Shown here: in pieces, positions 1-11,600 of the stretch
Layout of the letters: each line of letters opens with the position of its first letter
Position numbering within the stretch: position 1 is the stretch's first letter
NCBI RefSeq assembly: GCF_017916325.1
Contig: NC_090166.1
Coordinates: 1,240,228-1,304,227, forward strand
Source: Leishmania martiniquensis
Taxonomy: Eukaryota > Euglenozoa > Kinetoplastea > Trypanosomatida > Trypanosomatidae
Direction: 5' to 3'
Length of the DNA stretch: 64,000 nt
Notes under the pieces: model-generated
Seen by the model: only the letters and a program-made list of their open reading frames with translations
The model's database searches: none
What the model was told of the DNA's origin: nothing
Position numbers and translations under genes: made by a program

Positions 1-617
1 AAGACAACACCAACGGGTTCTTCGCGGACGGGCGCTAAGACAAAGGATCTCTTCGACCGCGCTTGGGCGCCGTCCTCAGACTTTTGCGGGGCTTCACCAG
101 GCGCCGGGAGGGAGGGGCTGTATTTCCACTTTGTCAGCAGCTTCCCCCTCGAAAGATCGAGCACCGCGATGGCGCGATCCTCTCCTACCGTGACAGCAAG
201 ACTGCCGTGACTGCCGGGGTGTGTAGCAAGCCCGACAACAGCTTTCTCGTGCACCGTGAGCGTAGTGAGGACGGACCAGTCCCTGCAGCGGTAGATTAGC
301 AGCTGGCCGTCAGAGCAGCCGCACAGGAGGTGCTGAGAGCCATCGGCGAAGACGAGCGCGGTGACTTCAGCTGGGGGAGTGATACTGCCTAGATCAGCCA
401 GTCGCACAGCAAGTGGCTCGCCGGTTTCCCGCATCTTCTTGCGCGCCGCCGCGGTGAGGCGCTCCTCGGCCTTATTAGTGAAGAGGAAAACGCGCTCGTC
501 TACGCCGCTGCTGGCGATGTAGCGCTCTGTGACGGCAATACTGTTTACACGGCCGACGTGGCGCTTCACCGAGAACTTAATGTAAAATTTCTCTCTCCGG
601 TAGATGAGACCTGCCAT
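1..617 (-). CDS. MAK11/PAK1IP1-like WD40 protein (3' end cut by window edge)
   Basis: The frame opens with an ATG at 617 (MAGLIYRREKFYIKF) and runs off the left edge after about 205 codons. Seen: WD40-type blades, with HVGRVNSIAV near residues 20-29 followed by ERYIASSGVDERVFLF, then VTALVF...LLCGCSDGQLLIYR near 85-110, and VVGLATHPG...VTVGEDRAIAVLDL near 127-155. Known: yeast Mak11 and human PAK1IP1 have the same order of elements, including a KKWECLKSIKAHKG-like segment that here reads RDWSVLTTLTVHEK. These proteins act in the nucleolus in 60S ribosomal subunit assembly. Inferred: a ribosome-biogenesis role here. A run of about 24 residues (47-70) that may be an insertion separates the first two blades. 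No in-frame ATG was seen just upstream of 617. Another WD40 protein is the main alternative. Confidence 0.72.
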   Translation of the reverse strand, partial: MAGLIYRREKFYIKFSVKRHVGRVNSIAVTERYIASSGVDERVFLFTNKAEERLTAAARKKMRETGEPLAVRLADLGSITPPAEVTALVFADGSQHLLCGCSDGQLLIYRCRDWSVLTTLTVHEKAVVGLATHPGSHGSLAVTVGEDRAIAVLDLSRGKLLTKWKYSPSLPAPGEAPQKSEDGAQARSKRSFVLAPVREEPVGVV

Positions 618-3600
618 GACGGCGTGACAAGTACTCACCACGAGAAGGGCATTCTTGCAGGAATCCCGATTAGGGGAAGCCGAGGCGGCAACAGGACACG
701 TGACAGATGTATCAACGGAAGCCGTGACTGCATGAAATGATGACGGCGCTTGCGAGGACGAGGAAGAGGCGGTGCGTCCCTTCTTCAAAGCACGGTCTGA
801 TTGCGCCTCCTGCACAGACTCTGTCCTCTGTCGCTTCGTTAGGGTTTTCATGACTGCAGTGGCGCCGTGCCGTTGAGATGTGATTTTGTGTGCGGCGGGC
901 GGCCGGAGGAGGGAGGGTGGAGCTGATGTGGCTCGTCACGGACAAGGGGGAAGGGGGGATATAGACAGGGTAGCGGAGGGCATGAGAAGAACATGACGGG
1001 GCACAAGTACCGCGTGTGATGGCGTCGCAAAGAGCGTGCGAAAGGCTTACGCCTGACCGCACCACTGTCCCCCTCCCCTCCCCTCCCCCCTCGCGCTCTC
1101 CCGGCAGGGCCTCACCCTTTTTGCTCGAGATTTGGCGGCTGCGTGGCAAGAGACTACGCCGAGCCACTGAGAAGGGAGAGGGGTAGGGTGTGGGGTGGGG
1201 GGCGGAAGGAGTCGCCCCATCCTCTCCGATCGCTTCACACAATGCACACGAAAATTCATGCGTACGTTCAAAGGATGCCCGGAGTGTACTCGAGCACGGG
1301 GCAAAGGTGTGTGAAAGAGAGAAGGATAGCATGAAGGAAACGCTGCGGGACTCCCCCTGATGCCTCTCCAGCAGCGACGAGACTAAACGTACAGCGACGA
1401 CAGGGATGGATAGAAACGTACACACACACGCACACAAGCACACAAAGAAAAAAAGCGCAGGTGAGGTGACACTAAACGAGCCCACAGAAAAAGCTCAGCC
1501 GTTGTACCCGCAGCGGTGCACCTGCGCCCCACAGTGCAGAGCAGACGAAATGGATGAGTGCATGCACATCTGTGTGAGTGAGGCTCCATCTCTGCTTCGA
1601 GCACCTCGCCTACTGCGATAGAGAATGGAACCAAAGGCATAAAAAATACACGCTCAGAGACGCAGGCAAAAGGAGAGACAGAGAAGAAAGGTGGCGGCAG
1701 ACCACTCGGGAGGCAGAGGACAGTGAGCGCAGAAGAAAAAACAAGTCCGATCGGTAGCTGATTTATCTGACACGATCCGTCAGCTGTCGTGACCCACACG
1801 CACATGAATAGCGAACGTCATGAGCACGCCCGCAGGGCCGACAAGAGACGTTGGCGAAAGCAGGTGACACTACCCGCCCACGAAGACTTTTTGAAAAAAA
1901 AAAATGGGGCTGAGCGCCGTGCTGTCGATGAGCACCGTCAAAACATATGTACCGGGGAAAGAAGAGAAACAAAGAACACTCAGTCGTTCGCAAGCGCGAA
2001 GCAAGCCTTGAGAGGCGCCCCTGTGTCGTTCGCACACGCCAGTAGTCGCACTTCCAGCATACGATGGACACAGGAGCCTGCGACGCCAGCATTGGCACAG
2101 CTTCGCAAGGAAATGTGCCCACAGCATGCACGGCAAGCCCAACTTCTGCATCATGCACATGCACGTCAAAGGAGAAAAGACAAGAAAAAACGTAGTGCTG
2201 CTATCTGTGTTTCCTGCAAAGAGGGAGTGTGTGTGTGTGTGGGGAGGGGGGGCTGCGAGCGCGCCGCTGAAGAGACGGACACGTACCGCCGTGTGCGGAA
2301 GGCGATTCCTCCAAAGCTCACGGCATCGCTACGCGAGATGAGATGATGAGGCCACGCGAAAGTCAAGCGCTCACCATTAGCGATACGCAACGCCCCCTCC
2401 CCGAAGCCTACACAGAGCGTGAAGAGGGGAGGGGAGAGGAGAGGAGGGGGGAAGAGGCCGTACCATTCGCGCAGGATGCTCAACCGCACACGCGCTTTTA
2501 CTTACTACACATACGAGACGATAGCAAGGGATGTGCGGCTTGCCAGTGGAGAGGAGGCAGCGTCAAGGACAAAACAAGAATGTGTGTTGACATACAAAAG
2601 GACATATGTGAAATCGATCTTGGTGCGTCTGCACGAGCGTCCACGAGCATACCGGGACAGATAGACAGAGGCCTGCGGACACACAGACACACACACACAC
2701 ACGAGGCGGGCACCGAGCGAGTGACCATACGTACCGAAGCGTATGAGGAGCAATGCAGGACCAAAGGAATGATGAAATGAGTTTAAGAACAGAACTGTGG
2801 TCGTCGACGGATGGGTGAAACAAAAGCTAAAGTATGTGTGACAAACAACGCGCTCACATAGAGAGGAAAGGGCGGAAGGGCAGGACATGAGCGAAAAAAG
2901 CGCTAAAGACACTCCACTCAGCGCGCAACACGAGAGAGGAGACGAAGCACATAAAATGACGGGAGAAGGAGAGGACCCAATGAGGCACGCGAAATGATAA
3001 AAGGGCAGCATCGCGTCGAGCAGCCGCCTTCTGCTTCAGGTACGCCCCACTGCACACTGCGCCCCATCCTGCCGCAGCCTCCACTCCCCCCCTTCCCCAA
3101 CACTGCATAGGGTTGAGCAGCGGGCGCACACGCGGTGCAGCGAGGTACCGCCTTGCTTGTCGCAGGCACGGCCTCTGCTCCGTGCCTGCCCGCCCCACAC
3201 GCCTGGCTGCAGCGCTCCCTACACCAGCGCACAGGGGGGGAGCGAGTGCGGCACGCTCGAGCCGCGCCGACACCTCACCGCACTATTCGGCCGGCACAAG
3301 GGTGCTATCCGCCGCGAGCATACCGGGCGGAGGCCCATCCACGACCTGGCCGCCGCCACCCGCAGCGGTCAGGCGCACCGGCACGGCTGCATCGTGTGTG
3401 CGTTGGCTCCCTGCCGCCACCGGAGGCGCTTGGGGACGTGGCAGGGGGGCTGAGGCGGGAGGAGAAGCGAGGGCGGCGCGTGGCGTTACTGCCCAGAAGA
3501 GTGTGGGGCACGGGACCGCTGGGAAGGATACCACACGCACACGAAGAGGTGTGGCGCCTCCTTCACCATGAGGGTGAAAGTAAGAACGGCACGGTGCAAC

Positions 3601-6237
3601 AGCAGAGCTGCGCGACAGTCGAGGTCATACGGAGAGGAAAAAAAGCAGCAGAAAGAGCACCGGTGTGCGTGAAGCAAAGCGAAACAACGACAAAAAAAAG
3701 AAGAGCTTAGAGAACGGATCCCATCTCCCAGGCGGGCCGACGAAGGCGTGAGCCACGACTGCAGAAGGGGAAAGATATGATGGACTCGGGGATGGGGACT
3801 CGCGTGTGGCAGCGAGAGGCTCTGCATCCTTGGGCCCGTCGAAATAAACGAAAAAAAAGGGGAAGACATTCCCGAACGACAGAGGCAAACGGGACGACAC
3901 GGGAGACCGCCGTCACCGGCACGTATGGAGGGGAAGGGTGGGGGGATGGTCGGAAGGACATCCCATACAACTTCATAGCTGTACGCCTCCCTTCAAGGCC
4001 CCGTCGAGGAGAATGTTTCGCCGTTTTCTCAAGGACAGTGCCGCGAGGACGGCAGCGTGAAAGCGACTGCGCGGTAAGTGCCTTCGGGTGTGGGGGTGTC
4101 GCCGGCAAATCACAGAGATGACAACAGTTATATCTAAAGGTGCGGGAGATCTCTGCAGCGTATTTCCGTTCTGTTGGTGTCCTCTAAATGTCAGTTTGCG
4201 GGACTGTGCGGGTGTGTGTCGCACTGGACGACTTCGCTTGAGGTCGAACAGGTGCTCACGCAGCACTTTCATCTCGATAGAAACGGTAAAGATGCGCTGA
4301 GCTCCGTGGCAGAACGATTTCACAATAGAAAACGCGTCTAGTAAAGGAAAAACAGATGTCTTGGCGTGCGGAAACGTGCGTCAGGGTCCGAACCAGAAGA
4401 GAAGGCGTTCGCTTGTAAGGTGGAGGATGGGGTGTGGGAAGAGGGGGCAGGAGGATATACGCGAGAGCTAAAAAAAAGAGGAGGACGGGGGGCAGTAGAG
4501 AGACAGAGAGGAAAACAGCGCCTGTGCACAACACAAAGCCACGCACGCGCACATGCGCGCGCACACACACACACGAGCAAAAGAGCCGTGCCGACGACAC
4601 AATCCACCGTTTCGAATCGAAAGAAGAAGAAAACAGAACGAAATCACTTTTGTGAAGACAGAAAAAACACACGAAAGGAGCTCAAAAAAAAAATAAGAGC
4701 GATCGAGTACGCAGCAGAGTGGCGCAGGCCCGCGAGAGCAGCATAGGTGCCCTCATCTATTGCGGGGCGCTCCACCGCTGAATGTTGTGCGGCATGACAA
4801 CCTCAAACGCCGAAGAGGTCTGGAGAAGAGCGTATCATGAAAACAATCGTCGCCGAAAGCCTCGCGGGGGAGGGGGGAAGAGGGAGAGAAGGAGGAGTAC
4901 GCGCGATATGCCGATAGAGCGCGCACGAGGTCCTTCGAGGATAGCGATAGAAAAGATCAGCCCTTATGATGCGCGCCGCTCTTCCCACTTTTCAGGATCC
5001 CGAGTGACTGTTCTTTCCTTCTTTCTTTTTTTCGTCTCTTTTCCCAGTGCAACCAGCAGATCATCAACGGCGCCACGACCTCTCATGAGGAATCGAGGCT
5101 GTCACCCGGTCGACCGGTGTCATCCTCCTCAGAGCCCGGATATGAGGGCAGTAGCACCACTGTCGGAGAATGAACGACGCAGCATGCGCCACCACTGACG
5201 CAGCTGCCACTTGTCGAGGTGCTTTGTAGCACAAGAACAAGCCGCTTTTTCCTTATCGGAGAGGGAAGGCTTCCCGACGCGCACCGAAGAGAGAGAGAGT
5301 GCGGAGCGCCTCACTCGGAGCCGACACGCTCTCGATAATACAGAAAAAAAGAAAAACATAACGCCAAGACGAGTCGCCGCTATTGCGTTGCGCACGCTCC
5401 ACGGAGCGGTGATGGGAGTTCGCCATGTGCGCATGCGGCGGCACAGTCAGACACATTGATCGATCGCATTGGGCGACGAGTCTGTTCGGCGCCCTCAACG
5501 ATGACCGAGCCACCATGAAAAAGAAAAAGCTCATGTATTTTTCACTGGCGGCGACGCATCTCTGCGCGCCCTCCCCATGAGGCGCGCTCACTTTGCCCCG
5601 CCCCACCCCCTTTCTTGCGCCTCCTCCTCTCTCTCTGTTGGGCTGCCACTCAGTCAAGAGCGACGCGTACACCATCGTGCACACTAACATAAACAAAGAG
5701 CGAGGGAGAGGAGGAGCAGGGTCGCCTCTTGAGCTGCAGTGGGTTCGGCATTCCAATAAATAGCACCGCGACGCGATGGCGGAGGAGAAAAACAGCAGCG
5801 AGCTTCAGCACGCCAAGCACAAAAGCAAGCACATCCGCCAGGAGAGAAGAAAGAGAGGGAGAGGAGTCCTCACCACGAAGAGCAGCCGCGAAAGGACCGA
5901 CGCCATCACCATTCAACAGAGCGGCGCCTCATCACCACGGCCAACGCTGCGGAAGGCGGAGGAAGTGAGCATCGACGGATGAGACGACCCATCGCCCGGA
6001 AGCGAAACGAGAAAAAAAGCGAAAGGAGGTAACCGAAAAGCTCCTCATCCGCCTAAACGGCGCACAAGGCTCAGCGAGCCCTTCCCCTCCTTCCTCCTCC
6101 CACCCCCACAGACAAAATCGCAAATCACGAAAGTGCCCCGCGCGCACATGAGTGGCGGAGGCGTACACGTCGTGCGCTCTTCCACAGCGAATGCGCGCCG
6201 ATATCCTCTCGCTCGGATGAAGCGTTCCAAGCCCGCA
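618..6237. other. intergenic region, 5.6 kb
   Basis: I see no convincing gene. The plus strand is purine-rich and carries CA or GT runs near 1420-1440, 2229-2242, 2688-2702 and 4558-4575, as expected for untranslated and spacer DNA between minus-strand genes. It contains one copy of the 0.5 kb dispersed repeat (3044-3564). Frames of 60-260 codons are frequent on both strands but are low-complexity (Arg/Glu/Lys on plus; Ser/Leu/Pro/Cys on minus) and often lack an ATG. Confidence 0.6.
3044..3564 (+). repeat. 0.5 kb dispersed GC-rich repeat, copy 1 (inverted relative to copies 2 and 3)
   Basis: This segment is the reverse complement of 16014-16532 and 35377-35872 with only a few differences. 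Its edges are sharp: homology begins at the ccactgcacactgcgcccc stretch near 3046 and ends at ggcgcctccttc near 3564, with unrelated flanks. Its size and intergenic setting recall the SIDER class of short degenerate retroposons in Leishmania 3' UTRs. I cannot confirm that family from memory, and the near-identity of the copies is unlike old SIDERs. It is open in several frames on both strands, which follows from its GC content and is not evidence of coding. It lies antisense relative to the other two copies. Confidence 0.8.
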
Positions 6238-8688
6238 CTACCTGGACGGCTTTGGGTACACCGTCACGTATTCATCCTCAACCTCTTGTGCGGTGGACAG
6301 CATACGCTCCGTTTGGCGCTTCTTTCGTGCGATACCCGACACCTCACCGGAATCCGTTGTGCTGCGTGCGGAGTGCACCGACCACGACGAGCTGCGCTGG
6401 ATGAGGAAGGGGTGGGTACCCTCGTCCACAGAGTATTCCACCGAGGGGCACGAGCGGCTCATGATGCCGGTGCTCGACTCTCCCAGCATGCGCGTCTCCG
6501 TGCCGCTCCGCGCACCGAGGCTGCGCAACGACCTCTCATTTGAGTTCTCTGCCGCCACGCACATCCCCTCTACGCCGAGCGATAGGTGAAAACCGGCGAA
6601 TCCTGCCAGCCTCTGCTGCGTCCTCCGGGCGCCAGCGCCACTGGCGACCGTGATGAACTTCTCGGGAGTCACGCTGAAGCTTGCAGAGCTGCTTGCTGTG
6701 GCATTGGGGCTCCATGGCTGCGCCGTGCCTGGTAGGCTGATCTGATCGTGCTGAGACGGCGGCGGCGGAACGGTAGTCTTCGGCGGAGCTTTCGGCGAAG
6801 GGCCGCTGACAGTGTGGCGGCTGGGGGGAACATCACGGCGAGGGGAAAACGGCACCATCGCCATTTGCACTTCCGTGGCGCTTAGGGGAGTCACGTGGCC
6901 CCTCAGATAGCGGCGCCGCAGAAACGGCCGCGGATGCCGCTCGTCGTGCGAGGGTGGGGCAACCATAAAGGCGGGCGTACTTCCCTTAGGTGCGCTGGTA
7001 GGGTTCCACTGCTGTCGCAGCGCCTGCGGTGGCTGAGAGGCGACGGCGGCCTGACAACGAGTCACCCCCCTTTCGCACCTTGCGGGTGACGCTCTAGAGA
7101 ATGGCGAGGCGGTCGCCGTCTGAGTGCGCCCAGCGGCATTTGTGATGGGCATCGGAGAAGAGGGAACCGGCGCTGTGTCCTCACCATCCGCAGCGTGCGC
7201 GGCTGCGATGCTGGTGGACCGAGAGGGGTGCGCCTTTCGTGGATCCTTGCGCCTCGGTTTTCGGGTCGCCGAGGGCGACGAGCGCCCAGCGGGTGGCTTT
7301 GACGTGCCCACGGAGCCAAGACTAGATATCGTTTCCTTCGACTCGGTAGACGCAGTACTCATCGTCTCAGCTAGAAGTGACCGCTGCCTTGGCGCCGCTG
7401 ATGTGGCGATACTGCTCGTCGACGACGCAGATGCTGATCCGGTGGAGTGCGCGTTGCCCCGTTGGTCCCCCGCCGGCCGTCTCGGACCACTGGGGAGGCG
7501 GCCGCGCTCACTTCTTCGTGCTGTGGCGGTCGTGGGCCGCACATCCTCTCTGTGCGACGCCGCGGAAGGGCGGCGGTCGGCCTTTGGACTCTCTGTCGTT
7601 GCCGAGCTTAGGTCGTAGAAAGGGGAGCAGCCGGTGGGGCCGAGTCCGTTTAAGAGCGACTCTGACGCAGAGGAGTCCGTACGTACGGCGACACACAGCG
7701 CGTCGCTCTCTGCATTATTGCGCTTGAACCGCGGCCCCAACTTGCCGTTCTGTGCAGCCGAGATCTCTGGGCGCTGGGCGGGCGGCGGCATGGGCAGCGT
7801 TGGGGGGCTGGCCGTGGCGACCCTCCCCACAAGATCGGCCCGTCGCATCATGCTGAAGCTATTTTCACTGGACAGAGGCGAGGCGGCGCCGCGTGATGCC
7901 ACATGAGCCGAGCTCGAGAGCGGACGCTGGGCTGCATGGAGTACTAGAGCGCCTTCCGCGCTATGTGTGGAAAGACCGTCGTCCTGCTTCTTCTCCCCGC
8001 ACGCTGTGTTCAGGTAGTATGCCGAGCCGACGGATTCCTCTACGGGGCAGGACATATAACTTGGTGGGGTAACCAGAGAGTCGGGTAGACTGGGGATTGA
8101 GTTGCCGCTACGGCTGCCGAAGCTGTCGTCAGACCTGAGAAAGGTGCGCGCCGACGCCGAGGTGAACCCTCCGCCGTCTTTTCGAGAAAGGTGGCACTCA
8201 CTCAGCGCCGTGCCCGACGTGGCGGCGGAGTTCGTACGGTACACGGGCCCGAAATGCGGCGCGCCGAAACCGGCGGCCGAAACAGAGGCGTTGCAGGCAG
8301 CAGCCCGCGGGTCGCTCGGGGAGCCGTAAACGATGGTGCGGGAGAAACCGCTACCACCGCCGCGACCTGAGCCTCCGTAGAGGTGTGCTGCGGAGCATGC
8401 GCCCTGCTGAAAGCCAGTCCCACGTCCTGGGGCCTCGCGCAACACTGTGTCGCACTGATACAGGTGTGCAGTGTTATCGGTCTCATAGAAGCCAAATGGG
8501 AACGTCGACGGAGCCATCGAGAAATCGGATTCTGAGCCCATCGTGACATTGGGTTCGGCGGCGCCGTCCTCGCGCATCGAGTACGGTCCCGTCACAAAGC
8601 GCAGCTGAGAAGCACTACTGAGCGCGGCAGCGTGCGGCGACACCGTGGAAGACGAGTGCGATGGAGAAGGCATCGCTGAAGCGGGCAT
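6238..8688 (-). CDS. hypothetical Ser/Pro-rich protein, 816 aa
   Basis: A long frame opens with a true ATG (MPASAMPSPSHSSS; a second Met lies at residue 6). I do not recognise it. The protein is rich in Ser, Pro, Ala, Thr and Arg, with poly-Ser stretches, Pro-rich segments (e.g. PPKTTVPPPPSQ), basic patches (e.g. KPRRKDPRKAHP) and no evident membrane helix or signal peptide. The most ordered-looking part is the last 130 residues, from RTQQRLAGFAGFHLSLGVEGM to the end, which may hold a short conserved motif. The length and G/C-rich third positions support a real gene. It lies between the zinc transporter gene upstream and the WD40 gene downstream in transcription order. Such disordered proteins in trypanosomatids are often cytoskeletal, regulatory or RNA-associated, but nothing here shows which. 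Confidence 0.8.
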   Translation of the reverse strand: MPASAMPSPSHSSSTVSPHAAALSSASQLRFVTGPYSMREDGAAEPNVTMGSESDFSMAPSTFPFGFYETDNTAHLYQCDTVLREAPGRGTGFQQGACSAAHLYGGSGRGGGSGFSRTIVYGSPSDPRAAACNASVSAAGFGAPHFGPVYRTNSAATSGTALSECHLSRKDGGGFTSASARTFLRSDDSFGSRSGNSIPSLPDSLVTPPSYMSCPVEESVGSAYYLNTACGEKKQDDGLSTHSAEGALVLHAAQRPLSSSAHVASRGAASPLSSENSFSMMRRADLVGRVATASPPTLPMPPPAQRPEISAAQNGKLGPRFKRNNAESDALCVAVRTDSSASESLLNGLGPTGCSPFYDLSSATTESPKADRRPSAASHREDVRPTTATARRSERGRLPSGPRRPAGDQRGNAHSTGSASASSTSSIATSAAPRQRSLLAETMSTASTESKETISSLGSVGTSKPPAGRSSPSATRKPRRKDPRKAHPSRSTSIAAAHAADGEDTAPVPSSPMPITNAAGRTQTATASPFSRASPARCERGVTRCQAAVASQPPQALRQQWNPTSAPKGSTPAFMVAPPSHDERHPRPFLRRRYLRGHVTPLSATEVQMAMVPFSPRRDVPPSRHTVSGPSPKAPPKTTVPPPPSQHDQISLPGTAQPWSPNATASSSASFSVTPEKFITVASGAGARRTQQRLAGFAGFHLSLGVEGMCVAAENSNERSLRSLGARSGTETRMLGESSTGIMSRSCPSVEYSVDEGTHPFLIQRSSSWSVHSARSTTDSGEVSGIARKKRQTERMLSTAQEVEDEYVTVYPKPSR

Positions 8689-11600
8689 AAACCTTCACCC
8701 GCACAGAGAGGGAGAGACAGAGGGAAGGCAAGAAGACGTGCGGCGCTGTAGAGGGCGGGTGGGTGGGTGGGGAAGCAGGCGAGCGGGTGCGCAACAATCT
8801 GAAAAGGAGCAGACACAGCGTGATGCGCCGCAGCGCCAAATGCCGTGCAGAGGCTGTCGGTTGGCAGAGGCACAGCGCACGTACACGGGGACACGAAGGC
8901 GCACGAAGTCGAGCGTTAGGGAGGGAAAGATGAGAGAGAGGAATCTAAATCTTTGCAAATCGCCTGCGCAGGCACACACACACACACACACGGGTACGAG
9001 GTAGAAGCTGAGGAAACACCGATGTGCAGCTACGGGGTGCGATTCACGTGCCACCACCTCTATGATCACCCGGAGCACAGAGAAGCAGTTTTTGAACTGG
9101 AGCAGGAAAACAGATGTAAAGCAAAACGCCGCACAGAGCGCGTGATGGTGTTGCAGCTAACGTGTGACCGAAACCAATGCGGTGTGGGAGCCAAACACCC
9201 CTGCTGCCCCATTCAACACAGGACCAAGGAAGCGTTCTCTAAGCGCTGGACACCGGTCACCGAGCGGGAAGGACAAGAGAAGTCCGTCCCCGATCCTGGG
9301 GGAGAGGGTGCGAAGAACGTGAGCGACGGAGGAGCGAAGGGGAGGGGGGACAAAACCAAACCAACGATCGGAAGAAGGACAATGATGAGCAGCCTCGAAA
9401 ACAAACAAAAAAAGACGTACGAGCAAACACGCGCTCTCGAGGAGGAGGAGGGGGGGCCAGCAGTACTGAGGAGAAAGGGGGGAGGAGGAAAGACAGTGGA
9501 ACGAACGCGGAAGGGAGGGAGGGAGGAAAGGGAGCTGTGTTGAGGCGGAGCTAATGGAAATGTAAAGGCAGTGCTCGTATGAAGTCGGGGGAGGGGGGAA
9601 GGAGAATTCTGAGCGGCGTCGTATGTATGAGAGGGCTCTTCTCAACTTTTTTGTTGGTCGCTTACGCGCTCTAAGATGGCAGAGGTCCAGAAGGGAAGAG
9701 GGGAAGGAATGTACGGAAGAGCAGCACTGACCGACTTCACCTTGTGGTTTGGCGTACACGAGAAGAGCGGCCAATTTTCTTTTTTTTTCGTGTGTGTGTG
9801 TGGGGGGGAAGAGGGTTTCTCAATCCTGCACGATCGAGGGCGACAGCGACCACCAAAAATTAAAAAGAAAAAAGAAATGTGATCTGATGAGGGGGCGCAA
9901 AGGTAAGACGTAAGAATAGCACTAGACAGCGTACGGCACAGAGAAGCCAGCCACTTGTGGGGGCTCGTTTCGTCTGCTCCACCACAACGTCCTCACTCCT
10001 CCTCACCTTCCCGTCTAGCTGCACGCCCTCCGCAACGAGGTAGACGGCGGATGCGGCGCAGTGGGCAGAGAGCGAGAGAGCACGCAGAGAAACCGCAGAG
10101 CGCACAATGCTCACACACCGTCGCTAATAGTGATTGGATTGAAAAGATGACTTCGCCAAAAAGAAAAAAACATGTATAAGGTTTGGCACGCAGCACGAAT
10201 AAAGAACGTCGATAGCTTCAATCTGGCGCAGTAGCGCGTCTGCTAAGATGTGGCAGAGGTCTCGACGAAGGACGATAGACAGACACGCACAACAGTTTCC
10301 AGCGAGATCTGTAGAGGCGAACAACGCGAGCAGAATACAGCAGGGCCGAGTAAACAGGGCGCAAAAGAATTTACTGCAAGTCGGTATGTCACGGGTACGA
10401 TGACACGAAGGGAAAGGGTAAACGCTTCTCAAAACGTGTTTCCTACGGCAACTCAACAGACCGAGAGAGATAACCAGACGAAATGGGTCGCAAGAGTGAC
10501 GCCGTCTCTCCTGTCTCTTTCTCTGCAATCCGCGTCGCCCCCTCGGACGGGCACTGGCGGAGGTGCGACACCGCTCAGCCGTCGCTGAGTAGCGGAGCGG
10601 CACTCCGGCGAGAGGGATTTCGGATACGGCTGTCTGCTTTAGCCACAGGAGCAAAGATGCAACTCCGCGTTGGGAAAATCAAACATGCGATACGTGAGAG
10701 TGAATGCCGCAGCAGTGGGAGGATGAAGAAAGAAGCGGAGCGGGAGAAAAAAGAAGACAGACCGAGACAAACACAGACACACAGAAATGGAAAGCACGCG
10801 GTCAGCAACCGGCGGCTGCTCTCCTGACTGCACCTCGCACACACAGACACACCCACACAAAAACAGAGACGGACGCACCAAAAGCAAAGAAACAAGCTGG
10901 CAACTGACGGAGAGGCAAGACTAAAGAAACTTGAAAAGGGCGATGAGAGTGAGGAGCTGTGATCAGTGGTGTGTCCTCGTCAGTGGGCGAGAGAGTAGAC
11001 AGAGATGACACGAGACACCCCAAACCTAGAGAGCCCTCCTCTCTTGCGCGCAGGGTACTCCGTCGATAGAGGCTTCGCCCACAGCTCTGTGTGCTGTAAG
11101 CAAAATAGAGAAGCAGCGGAAAAAACGATGTCGATTTGCGCAGAAAGAGAGAGAGATATGAGGCGGATGGTGGTGGTGGTTGCGATGGGGTGGGGGGAAG
11201 GGGGGCGCAGTCGAGCGAAGTGCGCGGAGGAGACATCGCTCGCGGTCGTGGCACTTTGCACTCCTCAGATTACGAGGTGCAGACTCTTGATGTGGCGGTA
11301 CTGACGTCCGAGTATACCCTTCAAGGGCGCATCACAGAGGCCTCCCCCGAAAGACTGAGTCTGTGAGGCTCAGCAGTTCACGCCAATGCCATGACGACTG
11401 GATACAGTGCCGAAAAAAAAATACCTGATGCCATGCGCAAGCCAATCACTGTTCGCTTTTTTTCTCGTATGATTGACAGCAAAGGCACGTACACCGCTCA
11501 CTGAATCTTTGTGCCTGTGCGTGCGGCGTGAAGTGCTGAGGTGAAGCGCGTACGCTAACCCGCCGTCAGCTGTCACGCAGAGAGAACCAGTCATCATGCA

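Noticed and set aside
712..1485. 257-codon minus open frame upstream of the WD40 gene
   Set aside because: Low-complexity Ser/Pro/Cys/His composition over pyrimidine-rich spacer; no domain; typical of 5' flanking DNA in this window.
5776..5982. 68-codon plus ORF starting MAEEKNSSELQHAKHK
   Set aside because: Charged, low-complexity sequence from purine-rich spacer, opposite strand to all genes, no domain.
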